Of a DNA stretch of 48,611 nucleotides, positions 14,935 through 23,872 are shown piece by piece (the first letter of the stretch is position 1; every line of letters starts with the position of its first letter). The notes below the pieces were generated by a model. The model was not told the DNA's origin. It worked only from the letters and a program-made list of their open reading frames with translations, and searched no databases. The position numbers were made by a program, and so were the translations under genes. The stretch lies in contig SCRJ01000184.1 of assembly GCA_004298115.1 (NCBI GenBank), forward strand, positions 1 to 48,611, read 5' to 3'. This stretch comes from Acidobacteriota bacterium. GTDB taxonomy: Bacteria; Acidobacteriota; Thermoanaerobaculia; Thermoanaerobaculales; Thermoanaerobaculaceae.

Positions 14935-15309
14935 TCAGTGCAGCAGCGTGAGGATGGCTTCCAACTCCTTGCGGGTTGCCTTCAGAGCGCGCCGCACGCT
15001 TTCTACTTGGTTTCCCGCCCTGGTGTCAAGCTTCGCCGCCTTCGGCGCCCGCTCGGCGAGCTCCTCCGCGAGGCGCTTCTTGGCGCCCGCGACGGTGAAA
15101 CGCTCCTCGTACAGAAGCTGCTTGATGCGCAGGATGAGCTGCACGTCCACCCGCGAGTAGGTGCGCTGCCCGCCGGCGCCCTTGGCCGGCGCCAGCTCGG
15201 GGAACTCGGTCTCCCAGTACCGGAGCACGAACGGCTTCACGCCGGCGATCTCGCAGACCTCGCCGATCTTGAACTCGTCCTTGTCCGGGATCACGACCTC
15301 AGTCGGCAT
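14935..15309 (-). CDS. MerR-family transcriptional regulator
   Basis: 124 residues. The N-terminal winged-helix reads [20 protein letters not shown] followed by [20 protein letters not shown], the typical MerR recognition and wing segments, then [20 protein letters not shown] and a helical tail ([16 protein letters not shown]) for dimerisation. There is no effector-binding domain and no cysteines, as in the short regulators found beside ihfA or tRNA-Pro in many bacteria. The start overlaps the end of the upstream MglA-like gene by 11 bp, so it is the last protein gene of that minus-strand run. Its target is unknown. It is not evidently linked to the metal genes, which lie beyond the tRNA in the island. 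Confidence 0.9.
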   Translation of the reverse strand: MPTEVVIPDKDEFKIGEVCEIAGVKPFVLRYWETEFPELAPAKGAGGQRTYSRVDVQLILRIKQLLYEERFTVAGAKKRLAEELAERAPKAAKLDTRAGNQVESVRRALKATRKELEAILTLLH

Positions 15310-16687
15310 GCGTCTCCTCCTCGGGGATCAGGGTCAGGCGGAACTGCAGGGTCAGCCGTTTGCCGCCGGTCCACACGGCCGGGACCGGGACCTCGAGCTC
15401 CAGCTCCCGCACCTCCCCGACCTGGGCCAGCAAGCGGGGGACGACGCGCTGCGCCAGCGCGTGCGCGGTGGCGTCGTCGACCCTGCCGGCGACGGCAGGC
15501 GCCTCCTCCCCGCGGGAGAGCGCGACGACGAATTCGGGTTCCGGCACGGCGGCCGTCTCGTCCGCCGCCGCGTCGGCCGGCCGCGTCTCCACCGCCCCGG
15601 CGTCCGCCGCGACGGCGACGGCCGGTCTCGGGATCTCGAACACGTCGTCGCCGGCGATCTCGTCCGCGGCCGGCTGCCCCTCGAACGGGTCAGGAAGCGG
15701 CGGCGGCGCGTCGTCGAGGAAGTCCGCGGGCAGCTGCAGGCCCTCGGGCACGACCCGGATCTTTCCGGTCAGCGCCGACAGCCCGGCATCGAACACCGGC
15801 TCGTTCGCTGTCGACGGCTCCGGCGGCGCGAACGACATCGGCAGGAACTCGGCCGCCGGTGGCGCCGGTTGCGCCGGGGCGAAGGGGACGACCCGTCCGT
15901 CGAAGCGCCCTTCGAGGGGAAGCGGCGCAGTCACGCCCGCGGGCTTGTCCGGAACCCCGAGGACCAAGCCGCTCGGCGGCGCCCCGAACGTCGGCACGGG
16001 CGGGATGAACACGGGCCTCGGGACCTCGGCCGTCGGCACGCCCTCGGGGGCCGGCGGCAGGAACGGCTCGACGAAATCGCCGGCCTCCTCGGAGAGCATC
16101 TTGAACCGGTCGCGCAGCGAGCGCGCCACCAGCTTGACCACGGCCTGAAGCGTCTCCTCGACGCCGATCCCCGTCGTGGAAACCGCCTCGAAGAACGGCG
16201 CGTTGAACTCGTTGAGCAGCTCGTCGAGGTCGTCCACGCTGAGGACGTCGGCGAGATCGCGCTTGTTGTACTGCAGGACGTGCGGCAGGTCGGCCAGCGT
16301 CAGCCCCTGCAGCGCGAGGTTCTCCTTGAGGTTCTCCCACGACTCGCGGTTGGCGCGCAGCAGCTCGCGCTGCGAGTCGGCCACGAAGACCACCGCGTCC
16401 ACACCGCGCAGCACCACCTGCCGCGTCGCGTTGTAGTGCACCTGGCCCGGGACGGTGTAGAGCTGGACGCGCATCCGCATGCCGCGCAGCGTCCCGGCGT
16501 CGACCGGCAGGAAGTCGAAGAAGATCGTCCGGTCGCCGCCCGCCGGCACGACGACGAGCTCGCCGCGCGTGGCCGGCGGATAGCCGTCGTACAGCGTCCG
16601 CAAGTTCGTCGTCTTGCCGCCCAGCGGGGGGCCGTAGTAGACGATCTTGGTGATGATCTCACGCGTTCGCGGTCGAAATTGCACCAT
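15299..16687 (-). CDS. MglA-like small Ras-type GTPase with a long Pro/Ala-rich C-terminal extension
   Basis: 462 residues, more than twice the usual length of about 195 for MglA. Residues 1-195 carry the GTPase: P-loop GPPLGGKT (19-26), TVPGQ (78-82, switch II with the MglA-type deviation) and NKRD (141-144). MglA proteins control cell polarity and type IV pilus or gliding motility with an MglB activator. The remaining 265 residues are low-complexity ([20 protein letters not shown] ...). They end in a compact hydrophobic segment from about residue 415 ([20 protein letters not shown] ...) that may be a small domain. No mglB is adjacent. The ATG overlaps the der stop by one base (TAATG). Confidence 0.85.
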   Translation of the reverse strand: MVQFRPRTREIITKIVYYGPPLGGKTTNLRTLYDGYPPATRGELVVVPAGGDRTIFFDFLPVDAGTLRGMRMRVQLYTVPGQVHYNATRQVVLRGVDAVVFVADSQRELLRANRESWENLKENLALQGLTLADLPHVLQYNKRDLADVLSVDDLDELLNEFNAPFFEAVSTTGIGVEETLQAVVKLVARSLRDRFKMLSEEAGDFVEPFLPPAPEGVPTAEVPRPVFIPPVPTFGAPPSGLVLGVPDKPAGVTAPLPLEGRFDGRVVPFAPAQPAPPAAEFLPMSFAPPEPSTANEPVFDAGLSALTGKIRVVPEGLQLPADFLDDAPPPLPDPFEGQPAADEIAGDDVFEIPRPAVAVAADAGAVETRPADAAADETAAVPEPEFVVALSRGEEAPAVAGRVDDATAHALAQRVVPRLLAQVGEVRELELEVPVPAVWTGGKRLTLQFRLTLIPEEETHAD

Positions 16688-18012
16688 TAGCCGGTCCGGC
16701 CACTTTTCCCCTGTATCTTAAACCTGATTGGCACGCCCGCAAACGGGAACGCGCCCCGCACCGCGTTCTCCAGGTAGCGGATGTAGGAGAAGTGGAGCTT
16801 CCCCGTGCCGGATACGAAGAGCACGAAGCGCGGCGGGGCGCTGCCGGTCTGGGTGGCGTACAGGAGTCGGGGCGGCCGCCTTCCCCCCGGCGGGGGCTGC
16901 TTCTCCCAGGCGGCGCGCAGGACGCGGTTCAGCTCGCCGGTGCCGACGCGGAGGCGGAACGCCTGGCCGACCTCGAGCGCGGCCGGCAGGAGGTGCGGCA
17001 CGCCGGCGCCGGTGAGCGCGGATATGAACTGCAGCGGGGTGTCCTTGAGGAACTTGAGGTGGTGCAGGACCTGGTCCTTGACCCTGTCCTGGCCGTGGCG
17101 GCCCTCGGCGGCGATGAGGTCGGCCTTGTTGACCGCCACCACCACCCCGCGCCCGGCCTCGTCGATGTACCCCGCGACGTGGGTGTCCTGCGCGGTCAGA
17201 CCCTCGACGGCATCCACGAGGAGGAGGCACACCTCGGCGCGCTCGATCGCGCGGCGCGCCATCAGCACCGACAGCACCTCCGGGCCCTGGTCGGTCCGTC
17301 CCTTGCGCCGGATGCCGGCGGTGTCGATCAGGCGGATCTTGCTGGCGCCGCATGCGACGAGCGTGTCCACCGAGTCGCGGGTCGTGCCCGGGATCTCCGA
17401 GACGAGCACCCGTTCCTCGCCGAGCAGGCGGTTCAACAGGGACGACTTGCCGACGTTGGGCCGGCCCACGATCGCGACCGAAAGCTCGGCCTCGACCTCC
17501 TCGCCCTCCTCCTGCGGCGCGGGCAGGACGCGCTCGAGCTCGTCCCAGAGGTCGCCGATCCCGACGCCGTGCTCGGCCGAGATCGTCACCACCGGGAAGC
17601 CCAGGCCCGCGAACTCGGCCTGCGCGTGGGCGGCGTCGCGCCGGTCGTCCTTGTTCACCGCGACGACCACGGGCCTGCCCGTACGGTGGAGCTGGCCGGC
17701 GATCTCGGAATCGGCGGGTACCAGGCCCACCGACCCGTCCACCAGGAGGACCACGGCGTCGGCCTCGGACACCGCGGTCAGCGCCTGCTCGCGCACCATG
17801 GCCGGGATCAACGCCTCACTGTCGGGCTCGAAGCCGCCGGTGTCCACGAGCACCACGACGCCGCCCGCCGGTCTCGGGGCGTCGGCCGCGACCCGGTCGC
17901 GCGTCATCCCCGCGAGGTCGTGGGTGATCGCCCGCCGCGTCCGCGCGAGGCGGTTGAAGAGCGTGGACTTGCCGACGTTCGGCCGGCCGACGATGGCGAG
18001 GGTGGGAGGCAT
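16687..18012 (-). CDS. der: Ribosome-assembly GTPase Der (EngA)
   Basis: 441 residues from the ATG at 18012. Two tandem GTPase domains are plain: first LAIVGRPNVGKSTLFNRLAR with DTGG and NKDD, second VAIVGRPNVGKSSLLNRLLG with DTAGI and NKAD. A C-terminal KH-like domain follows (FRLRVGTGELNRVLRAAWEK ... VPIRFKIQGKSGRTG). Der is essential for 50S subunit biogenesis and acts in the cytoplasm. The frame is open further upstream, but that part reads through the previous gene in another frame and is not coding. It begins one base inside the previous stop and ends one base inside the mglA-like start, so the run is translationally coupled. Confidence 0.97.
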   Translation of the reverse strand: MPPTLAIVGRPNVGKSTLFNRLARTRRAITHDLAGMTRDRVAADAPRPAGGVVVLVDTGGFEPDSEALIPAMVREQALTAVSEADAVVLLVDGSVGLVPADSEIAGQLHRTGRPVVVAVNKDDRRDAAHAQAEFAGLGFPVVTISAEHGVGIGDLWDELERVLPAPQEEGEEVEAELSVAIVGRPNVGKSSLLNRLLGEERVLVSEIPGTTRDSVDTLVACGASKIRLIDTAGIRRKGRTDQGPEVLSVLMARRAIERAEVCLLLVDAVEGLTAQDTHVAGYIDEAGRGVVVAVNKADLIAAEGRHGQDRVKDQVLHHLKFLKDTPLQFISALTGAGVPHLLPAALEVGQAFRLRVGTGELNRVLRAAWEKQPPPGGRRPPRLLYATQTGSAPPRFVLFVSGTGKLHFSYIRYLENAVRGAFPFAGVPIRFKIQGKSGRTG

Positions 18013-18794
18013 TACGACAGGGCTCCGGGGTCCGGGGTTCGGGTTCCGAACCGCAAAGGCCGGGGTCCGGGGTCCGGGGTTCGGGGTCCCGACGGCACGT
18101 CCCGGGTTCCGAATGCGGCAACACAGGCGGAGCGGAAGGCGCGGAAAACGGCGAGGTGCTCGGGCTGCGTGAGGTTCTCGGGGTGCCACTGGACGCCGAG
18201 GGCGAAGCGGTCGCCGCCGCGCAGCTCGACCGCCTCGATGACGCCGTCGGGCGCCACCGCGACCGGGTCGAGGGCCTCGCCGAGGTACTCGATCGCCTGG
18301 TGGTGGCGGGAGTTCACCCAGAATTCGTCCGGGCAGCCGGCGAGCCAGCGGCCGCCGCGGCGCTTCACGGTGTGGGCGAGGTGGTCTTTCGGCTCGGGCA
18401 CCCGGTGCCCGCCGCGGCCGGCGCGGTCGAGGTCCTGCACGAGCGTGCCGCCGTGGAAGACGTTGAAGATCTGAACCCCGTAGCAGACCGCGAGCACCGG
18501 CCACCGTTGCCGTTCGGCGCGAGAGAGCAGCGCGAGGTCGAGCGTGTCGCGCGCCGGGTCGGTGTGCAGCTCGACGCCGGCCTCGGGCTCCGCGCCGTAC
18601 CTGGCCGGCTCGACGTCGGGACCGCCGGTGAGCAGCAGGCCCGCGAACGCCGTCCCGGCGGGCACCTCCTCGGGCTTCGTCGAGGGCGCCACGAACACCA
18701 GCTCGGCAGGGTCGCCCCCGGCGCGCCGCCAGGCAGCGCCGAAACGATCCACCTCGAACGGACGGCGGTCGCTGCGAGTCACGAGGATCTTCAC
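18012..18794 (-). CDS. Class I glutamine amidotransferase-like hydrolase (PuuD / gamma-glutamyl-GABA hydrolase family)
   Basis: 260 residues from a GTG at 18794. Conserved motifs: LLLTGGPDVEPARYG, the nucleophile elbow AVCYGVQIFN (Cys catalytic), SRHHQAIEYLG, and GVQWHPE with the catalytic His and Glu. This is the peptidase C26 family, which hydrolyses gamma-glutamyl amides in polyamine breakdown. The exact substrate is not evident. The last 30 or so residues (GPRTPDPGPRPLRFGTRTPD) are encoded by degenerate GGGGTCCGG repeats and are unlikely to be part of the fold. The stop overlaps the der start by one base. It appears to head the puuD-der-mglA-merR run. Confidence 0.9.
   Translation of the reverse strand: MKILVTRSDRRPFEVDRFGAAWRRAGGDPAELVFVAPSTKPEEVPAGTAFAGLLLTGGPDVEPARYGAEPEAGVELHTDPARDTLDLALLSRAERQRWPVLAVCYGVQIFNVFHGGTLVQDLDRAGRGGHRVPEPKDHLAHTVKRRGGRWLAGCPDEFWVNSRHHQAIEYLGEALDPVAVAPDGVIEAVELRGGDRFALGVQWHPENLTQPEHLAVFRAFRSACVAAFGTRDVPSGPRTPDPGPRPLRFGTRTPDPGALS
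18023..18114. repeat. Degenerate GGGGTCCGG / GGGGTTCGG repeat tract
   Basis: About ten imperfect units of 7-9 bases (ggggtccgg, ggggttcgg, gggttccga) packed into 90 bases. It falls in the coding 3' end of the amidotransferase gene, where it adds a Pro/Asp/Gly-rich tail, and directly upstream of der. Such mosaic tracts are usually intergenic. Confidence 0.7.
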
Positions 18795-18840
18795 GGCGCC
18801 ATTCTAGGCTACACGGCCGTCGGCTGCCCGCGCGGCCCAA

Positions 18841-19048
18841 ATGTGGGACGACCGGCGGGGCGCTGTCGTCCGCTGCGGAAGGCAAGACACGTCTCTGTCT
18901 CGATGTGGGGCGTGACCGCCGGGCGCGCCGTCGTTCGCTGCGGAAGGCAAGAAGAAGCGCGCGCGGCGCGCGCGCCCCACACAAGATCGACACAACCCCG
19001 GTCCAATGTGGGGCGCGATCAGAGGGCGGGCGGCGCCCGCCCCGCAGG
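18841..19048. repeat. Cluster of ATGTGGGGCG-type repeat units (MITE/REP-like)
   Basis: Units at 18841-18887 and 18903-18952 align over nearly 50 bases and share CGCTGCGGAAGGCAAGA at their ends. A third start (ATGTGGGGCGCGATC) is at 19006, and an inverted start (CGCCCCACA) at about 18974-18982 joins an almost pure GCGC palindrome. This fills the space between the amidotransferase gene and hypE; no coding gene was found from 18795 to 19080. Confidence 0.65.
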
Positions 19049-19080
19049 ACCGCTCGTTTGGAGTGCGCCGGGCGGGGGTG

Positions 19081-20100
19081 TCAGCAGATCCGCGGCAGCT
19101 CGGCGCCGGCGAGGAGGTCGAGGGGGCGCTCGGTGTTGTACAGCGTCCGCAGCACCACCGGCGCGCGCCCCGCGCCGCGATCCTCGACCGTACCGACCCG
19201 CCCGGCGCCCCGGCCGAGCGGGTGGCCGCGCAGCGCCGCGACCGCGCGGTCGGCGTCGCCCGCCGCCACGAACGCGACGATGCGCCCTTCGCACGCGACG
19301 TACAGCGGGTCGAGCCCGAGCAGCTCGCACACCGCGCGCACCTCGGGCCGCACCGGGACCGCGGCCTGTTCGAGCGCGACGACGAGCCCGGCGCGGGCGG
19401 CGACCTCGTGGCAGGTGGTGGCGAGCCCGCCGCGGGTGGGATCGTGCATCGCGTGCACGCCGGCGCCGGAACCGAGGAGCGCCTCGGCCAGCCCCGCGAG
19501 CGGGGCGCAGTCGGAGCGCAGGCCTTCGCCTCCCACCTGGTGCCGGCACGCCATCACCGTGGCGCCGTGGTCGCCGAGGGGTCCGGAAACCAGCACGGCG
19601 TCGCCGACCGCGATGCGGTGGTCGCCGAGCTCCCGCCCGGTCGGCACGACCCCGAGCCCCGCGGTGGTGACGTACGCGCGGTCGCCCTTGCCGCGCGGCA
19701 CGACCTTGGTGTCGCCGGCGACGATCGCCACGCCCGCCTCGGCCGCCGCGCGCGCCGCGCCGGCCACGAACGTGCGCAGCAGCGCGATCTCGAGCCCCTC
19801 CTCGAGCACCACGGCCCAGGTGAGGGCGACCGGCCTCGCGCCCGCGACCGCGAGGTCGTTGACCGTGCCGCACACCGACAGGTAGCCGAGGTCGCCGCCG
19901 GGGAAGACGGGCGGGTCGACGACGAACGCGTCGGTGGTGAGCGCCGGCCGTCCGGCGGGGAGCGCGGCCAGAACCGCGGAATCCGAGAGCGCGGCGAGCG
20001 CCGGGTTCGCGAACGCCGGGAGGAACACCTCCCGGATCAGCTCCTGCGTGAGCCTCCCACCGCCGCCGTGGGCGAGCAGGATCGTCCCGTCCCCGCTCAC
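19081..20100 (-). CDS. hypE: Hydrogenase maturation protein HypE
   Basis: 339 residues from a GTG at 20100 that overlaps the hypD stop by 4 bp (GTGA). Motifs of the AIR-synthase/PurM fold are present: ILLAHGGGGRLTQELI near the N-terminus, LTTDAFVVDPPVFPGGDLG, GDTKVVPRGKGD and ATVMACR. The protein ends in PRIC, the C-terminal cysteine that accepts the carbamoyl group from HypF and is dehydrated to thiocyanate, the cyanide donor for the [NiFe] cofactor. It acts with HypF, and with HypC-HypD for transfer to iron. It is the last gene of the hyp run. Confidence 0.97.
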   Translation of the reverse strand: MSGDGTILLAHGGGGRLTQELIREVFLPAFANPALAALSDSAVLAALPAGRPALTTDAFVVDPPVFPGGDLGYLSVCGTVNDLAVAGARPVALTWAVVLEEGLEIALLRTFVAGAARAAAEAGVAIVAGDTKVVPRGKGDRAYVTTAGLGVVPTGRELGDHRIAVGDAVLVSGPLGDHGATVMACRHQVGGEGLRSDCAPLAGLAEALLGSGAGVHAMHDPTRGGLATTCHEVAARAGLVVALEQAAVPVRPEVRAVCELLGLDPLYVACEGRIVAFVAAGDADRAVAALRGHPLGRGAGRVGTVEDRGAGRAPVVLRTLYNTERPLDLLAGAELPRIC

Positions 20101-21206
20101 CGGGCGCCTCCGGCGGCGAACCGCTCGTGCCGGTGCCAGGCGGCGCACGCGCCCTCGCTCGAGACCATACAGGCGCCCACGGGCAGGTCAGGGGTGCAGA
20201 CCCCGCCGAACAGAGGGCACTCCGGCGGGTCGATCGTGCCCTTGAGAACCTCGCCGCAACGGCACCCCGCGGGCTCGATCGGTTCCGGCACGTCGACCGC
20301 GATGCGCGCGGCGTCGCGGTGGGCGAACTCCTCGCGCAGCGCGAGCCCGGAGCCCGGGATGGCGCCGAGGCCGCGCCAGACCACGTCCGCGGCGGTGAAG
20401 AAGCGGTCCACGAGCGCCCGCGCCGTCACGTTCCCCTCCCGCGTCACCACCCGCGGGTAGAGGTTCACGATCTGGGGCCGGGCGGCCGCGAGCAGTTCGA
20501 CCAACGCCTCGACGCCGCGCATCACGTCGGTGGGGGCGAAGCCGACGACGGCGGCGGGCATGGCGAACTCCTCGGCCACGAAGTCGAACGCCCGCGAGCC
20601 GGTGATCACCGAGACGTGGCCGGGGAGGAGGAACGCGTCGACCTGCACCTCGGGGTCGCGGGCGAGGGCGCGCATCGGCGGCGGCATGACCTTGTGCCCG
20701 GACAGGATCATGAAGTTGGGCACGGCGCGCGCCTGGGCCTCGGCGAGCGCCGCGGCCACGGTCGGCGTCGTGGTCTCGAAGCCGACCGCGAGGAACACGA
20801 CCGTGCGGGCCGAGTTGTCGGCCGCGATCTGCAGCGCGTCGCGCGGCGAGTAGACGATCCGCACGTCGGCGCCTTGGGCGCGCACTCGTTCGAGCGAGCC
20901 GCGGCTCGAAGGCACCCGCAGCAGGTCGCCGAACGTCGTCACGATCGTCCCCGGCCTCCGCGCCAGCGCCTCGGCGCGGTCCACGTACTCGACCGGCGTG
21001 ACGCACACCGGGCAACCTGGCCCGGCGATCAGGCGCACGCGCTCCGGCAGCAGGCGCCGCAGCCCGGCGGCGGCGATGGCGTGCGTGTGCGTGCCGCACA
21101 CCTCCATCAGCGTGACCCGCCGGGGCAGCCGCTCGGCCGCCCGGGCGACGCGCGCGGCGAACGCCGCCACCGCCCGCGGGTCGCCGTAGGCGCCCGCGTC
21201 GGTCAC
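20097..21206 (-). CDS. hypD: Hydrogenase maturation iron-sulfur protein HypD
   Basis: 369 residues from a GTG at 21206 overlapping hypC by 4 bp. Signature segments: LMEVCGTHTHAIAAAGLRRL, GPGCPVCVTP, GFETTTPTVAAALAEA, ILSGHKVMPPPM, and the cluster-binding cysteines near the C-terminus (CRCGEVLKG ... ECPLFGGVCTP ... GACMVSSEGAC). HypD carries a 4Fe-4S cluster and, with HypC, is the scaffold where the Fe(CN)2CO unit is built. An upstream open stretch in this frame is arginine-rich and overlaps hypC and hypF, so it is not used as a start. Confidence 0.97.
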   Translation of the reverse strand: MTDAGAYGDPRAVAAFAARVARAAERLPRRVTLMEVCGTHTHAIAAAGLRRLLPERVRLIAGPGCPVCVTPVEYVDRAEALARRPGTIVTTFGDLLRVPSSRGSLERVRAQGADVRIVYSPRDALQIAADNSARTVVFLAVGFETTTPTVAAALAEAQARAVPNFMILSGHKVMPPPMRALARDPEVQVDAFLLPGHVSVITGSRAFDFVAEEFAMPAAVVGFAPTDVMRGVEALVELLAAARPQIVNLYPRVVTREGNVTARALVDRFFTAADVVWRGLGAIPGSGLALREEFAHRDAARIAVDVPEPIEPAGCRCGEVLKGTIDPPECPLFGGVCTPDLPVGACMVSSEGACAAWHRHERFAAGGAR

Positions 21207-21430
21207 GTCGTCCCCAGCGAGTCGGCCGCCTGGCGGAGCACCGCGAGCGTCGCGTTCGCCTCCGCCTCGTCCACCACGCCGATCGCGTACCCCGCGTGCA
21301 CCAGGATGAAATCCCCGACCCCGGCGTCGGGCTGCAGCATCAGCGACACCTCGCGCCGAACGCCGTCGAGCTCGGCGACGCCGAGCGCCTCGCGGCGCTC
21401 GATCAGCCTCATCGGAACGGCAAGGCACAT
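21203..21430 (-). CDS. hypC: Hydrogenase maturation chaperone HypC
   Basis: 75 residues beginning MCLAVPMRLIERREALGVAE. The conserved N-terminal M-C-[LI]-[AG]-[VIL]-P motif with Cys2 is the iron/ligand-binding and precursor-binding cysteine of HypC/HybG. The beta-barrel core follows (VSLMLQPDAGVGDFILVHAG, then YAIGVVDEAEA). The ATG shares one base with the hypF stop (TGATG), and the stop overlaps the hypD GTG. Its length is usual for the family. It carries the Fe(CN)2CO group with HypD to the hydrogenase large subunit. Confidence 0.95.
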   Translation of the reverse strand: MCLAVPMRLIERREALGVAELDGVRREVSLMLQPDAGVGDFILVHAGYAIGVVDEAEANATLAVLRQAADSLGTT

Positions 21431-23766
21431 CACGCCTCTCCTTTCAACACCGGCGCGACGCCGCGCGCGGCGGCCAGGGCGCCGATCGCCGCCTGGCCGT
21501 ACGAGAGCCCCCCGTCGCCGGGCGGCACCCGCACCGGCAGCAGCGGTTCGAACCCGGCGGCCGTCAGACCCGCCGCGAGGTCGCGGCGCAGGATCCTGTT
21601 CACCAGACAACCCCCGCCCAAGGCTATCACCCGCACCCCGGCGGGGACCGCCCGCACCGTCAGGTCGACGGCGAGACGGCAGAACGTCGCGTGGAACCCG
21701 GCCGCCACCAGCGCGAGATCCTCGCCCGCCGCCGCCCGCCGCGCCGCGGCGGCGAGCAGCGCCGGACTCGGCAGCGACGGCCGGTCCGGCAGGCGCACCT
21801 CCGCCCACGCGCCCACGTCACCGGCGCGCACCGCGAGCGCTTCGAGGCGCGCCGCCGCCTCGCCCTCGTAGCCGTTGACCGGGGCGAGGCCGAGCATCGC
21901 CCCCGCCGCCTCGAACACGCGCCCGGCGCCGGTGGCGCGCGGCCACGACGCCTGGCCGGCCATCGCCGCGACCGCCGCGAGCTTGTCCGGCGGCACCAGC
22001 GCGGCGAGCGGCAGCAGCGGCAGCAGGTCGGCCGCGCCGGCGATGGCGAGGCCGGCGGCGGCGACGCGCCACGGCTCGCGGACGGCCGCCTCGCCGCCCA
22101 CCAGCGGCAAGGCCGCGAGGTGACCGAGGCGCTGCCACGCGAGCGCGCCGTCGAGGCCGATCCACTCCCCGCCCCACGCGGTCCCGTCCGGGCCCCACCC
22201 CGTCCCGTCGAGCGCGATCGCGGCCGCCGACTCGCCGATGCCGGGAAAGCGGCCGTGCTCGGCCAGCACCGCGGCGGCGTGCGCGAGGTGGTGCTGCACC
22301 GGCAGGAGCCGGGCGCCGCGCTCGCGGGCGAGCGTCTCGCCGAGCCACGTGCTCGGGTAGTCGGGATGCGGATCGACGACGATCAGCTCGCCGCGCGCGG
22401 CGAGGAACTCCTCGAGGCCGCCCACCGCCTCGGCGAGGAAGGCGCGGGCCGGCTCGCCGTCGAGGTCGCCCACGTGTTGGGAGCAGAACGCCCCATCGCC
22501 GATCGCGAGACACGCCGTCGCCTGCAGAAAGCCACCGAGCGCGAGGACCGGTGCGGCGGCGCGCACCGGCAGCGGCAGCGCCTCGGGAACGTACCCGCGG
22601 GCGCGGCGCACCAAAAACGCCCCGCCCGATTCCGCGCGCGCCACCGAGTCGTCCGCGCGGCGGACGACGTCGCGGTCGTGGAGCAGGAACAGGTCGGCGA
22701 TCCCCGCCAGGCGCTCGAGCGCCTCGCGGTTGCCGCGGCAGATCGGCTCGTCGCCGGCGTTCCCTGAGGTCATCACCAACGCGTCGTACGCCGCCCCGCG
22801 GAACAACTCGACGTGCAGCGGCGTCGTCGGCAGCATCACGCCGAGGTCGGCGAGGCCGGGCGCCACGTCCGGGCTCACCGAGGCGCCCGGCCGCCGCGGC
22901 GCCAGCACCACCGGCGCGCGCGGCGACGAGAGCAGCGCGTCGTGCTCCGGTGCGAGGACGGCGAGGGCGCGGGCGACCGCGAGGTCGCGGGCCATCACCG
23001 CGAACGGCTTGGTGGGTCGGCGCTTGCACTCGCGCAGCTGCGCCACGGCCGCGCCGTCGTCGGCGCGGCAGGCGAGCTGGAAGCCGCCGAACCCCTTGAC
23101 CGCGACGATCACCCCGCGCGCCAAACCCGCGCGCGCCAGCTCGAGGGCCTCGGCGCCTCGCCCCAGCACGCCCGACCCCGGGCCCTGCAGCCACAGCCGC
23201 GGCCCGCACGCCGGGCAGCACACCGGCTCGGCATGGAAGCGGCGGTCGGCCGGGTCGGCGTACTCGCGCGCGCACTCGGGGCAGAGCGGGAAACACGCCA
23301 TCGAGGTGCGCTCGCGGTCGTACGGCAACGCCGTCGCGAGGGTGAAGCGCGGGCCGCAGTTCGTGCACGTCGTGAACGGGTAGCGGTGGCGGCGGTCGGC
23401 GGGGTCGTCCATCTCGGCGCGGCACGCCGGGCACAGCGCGGCGTCGGGCGGCACGAGCGCCTGGCGGCGCGCCCCGGCCTCCGAGCCGAGCACCACGAAC
23501 CCGGCCTCGCCGGTCACCGGGACCGGCGCGGCATCCATCCCGTCGAGGCGGGCGAGCGGCGGCAGCGAGCGCGACAGCGCCGCGACGAAGGCGTGCACCG
23601 CCCCCTCCCCGCCCTCGACCTCGATGACGACGCCCTCGGGCCCGTTGCGGACGAAGCCGCCGAGCGCGAGCGCCGTGGCCAGGCGGTGCACCGCCGGGCG
23701 GAACCCGACCCCTTGCACGACGCCGCGGCAGACGATGCGGAGACGGCGAGGGGGGGCGGCGCTCAT
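21430..23766 (-). CDS. hypF: Carbamoyltransferase HypF
   Basis: 778 residues. Domains in order: acylphosphatase (VCRGVVQGVGFRPAVHRLA, residues 12-30); four paired cysteines of the zinc fingers (Cys112/115, Cys134/137, Cys162/165 and Cys184/187); a YrdC-like domain (VKGFGGFQLACRADD ... CKRRPTKPFAVMARD); and a Kae1-like domain with VQHHLAHAAAVLAEHG and ALGGGCLVNRIL. HypF makes carbamoyl-adenylate from carbamoyl phosphate and ATP and passes the carbamoyl group to the HypE cysteine. It lies after a 106-bp gap from hypB that contains a GC palindrome (about 23819-23843), so it may be reached by read-through or by its own promoter. Confidence 0.97.
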   Translation of the reverse strand: MSAAPPRRLRIVCRGVVQGVGFRPAVHRLATALALGGFVRNGPEGVVIEVEGGEGAVHAFVAALSRSLPPLARLDGMDAAPVPVTGEAGFVVLGSEAGARRQALVPPDAALCPACRAEMDDPADRRHRYPFTTCTNCGPRFTLATALPYDRERTSMACFPLCPECAREYADPADRRFHAEPVCCPACGPRLWLQGPGSGVLGRGAEALELARAGLARGVIVAVKGFGGFQLACRADDGAAVAQLRECKRRPTKPFAVMARDLAVARALAVLAPEHDALLSSPRAPVVLAPRRPGASVSPDVAPGLADLGVMLPTTPLHVELFRGAAYDALVMTSGNAGDEPICRGNREALERLAGIADLFLLHDRDVVRRADDSVARAESGGAFLVRRARGYVPEALPLPVRAAAPVLALGGFLQATACLAIGDGAFCSQHVGDLDGEPARAFLAEAVGGLEEFLAARGELIVVDPHPDYPSTWLGETLARERGARLLPVQHHLAHAAAVLAEHGRFPGIGESAAAIALDGTGWGPDGTAWGGEWIGLDGALAWQRLGHLAALPLVGGEAAVREPWRVAAAGLAIAGAADLLPLLPLAALVPPDKLAAVAAMAGQASWPRATGAGRVFEAAGAMLGLAPVNGYEGEAAARLEALAVRAGDVGAWAEVRLPDRPSLPSPALLAAAARRAAAGEDLALVAAGFHATFCRLAVDLTVRAVPAGVRVIALGGGCLVNRILRRDLAAGLTAAGFEPLLPVRVPPGDGGLSYGQAAIGALAAARGVAPVLKGEA

Positions 23767-23872
23767 GTCTCGTCCGCAGAGGGCGGCTCGCGTGGTTCGG
23801 GCGGGCGACGGTGAAGAGGCCGGCCGCCCGGCGGGCGGCCGCTACGGGGGTCGGGGGCGCGACCGACGGACG

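Noticed and set aside
15161-16690. Long plus-strand open frames opposite the MglA-like and der genes
   Set aside because: Arginine-rich shadow products without motifs; the minus strand carries clear GTPase motifs.
18012-18993. N-terminal extension of der to 18993
   Set aside because: The extension reads through the amidotransferase gene in the wrong frame. Der starts normally with MPPTLAIVGRPNVGKS at 18012.
23767-23872. Rho-independent terminator between hypB and hypF
   Set aside because: A GC palindrome is present, but no T-run follows on the minus strand, so it was mentioned only as context.
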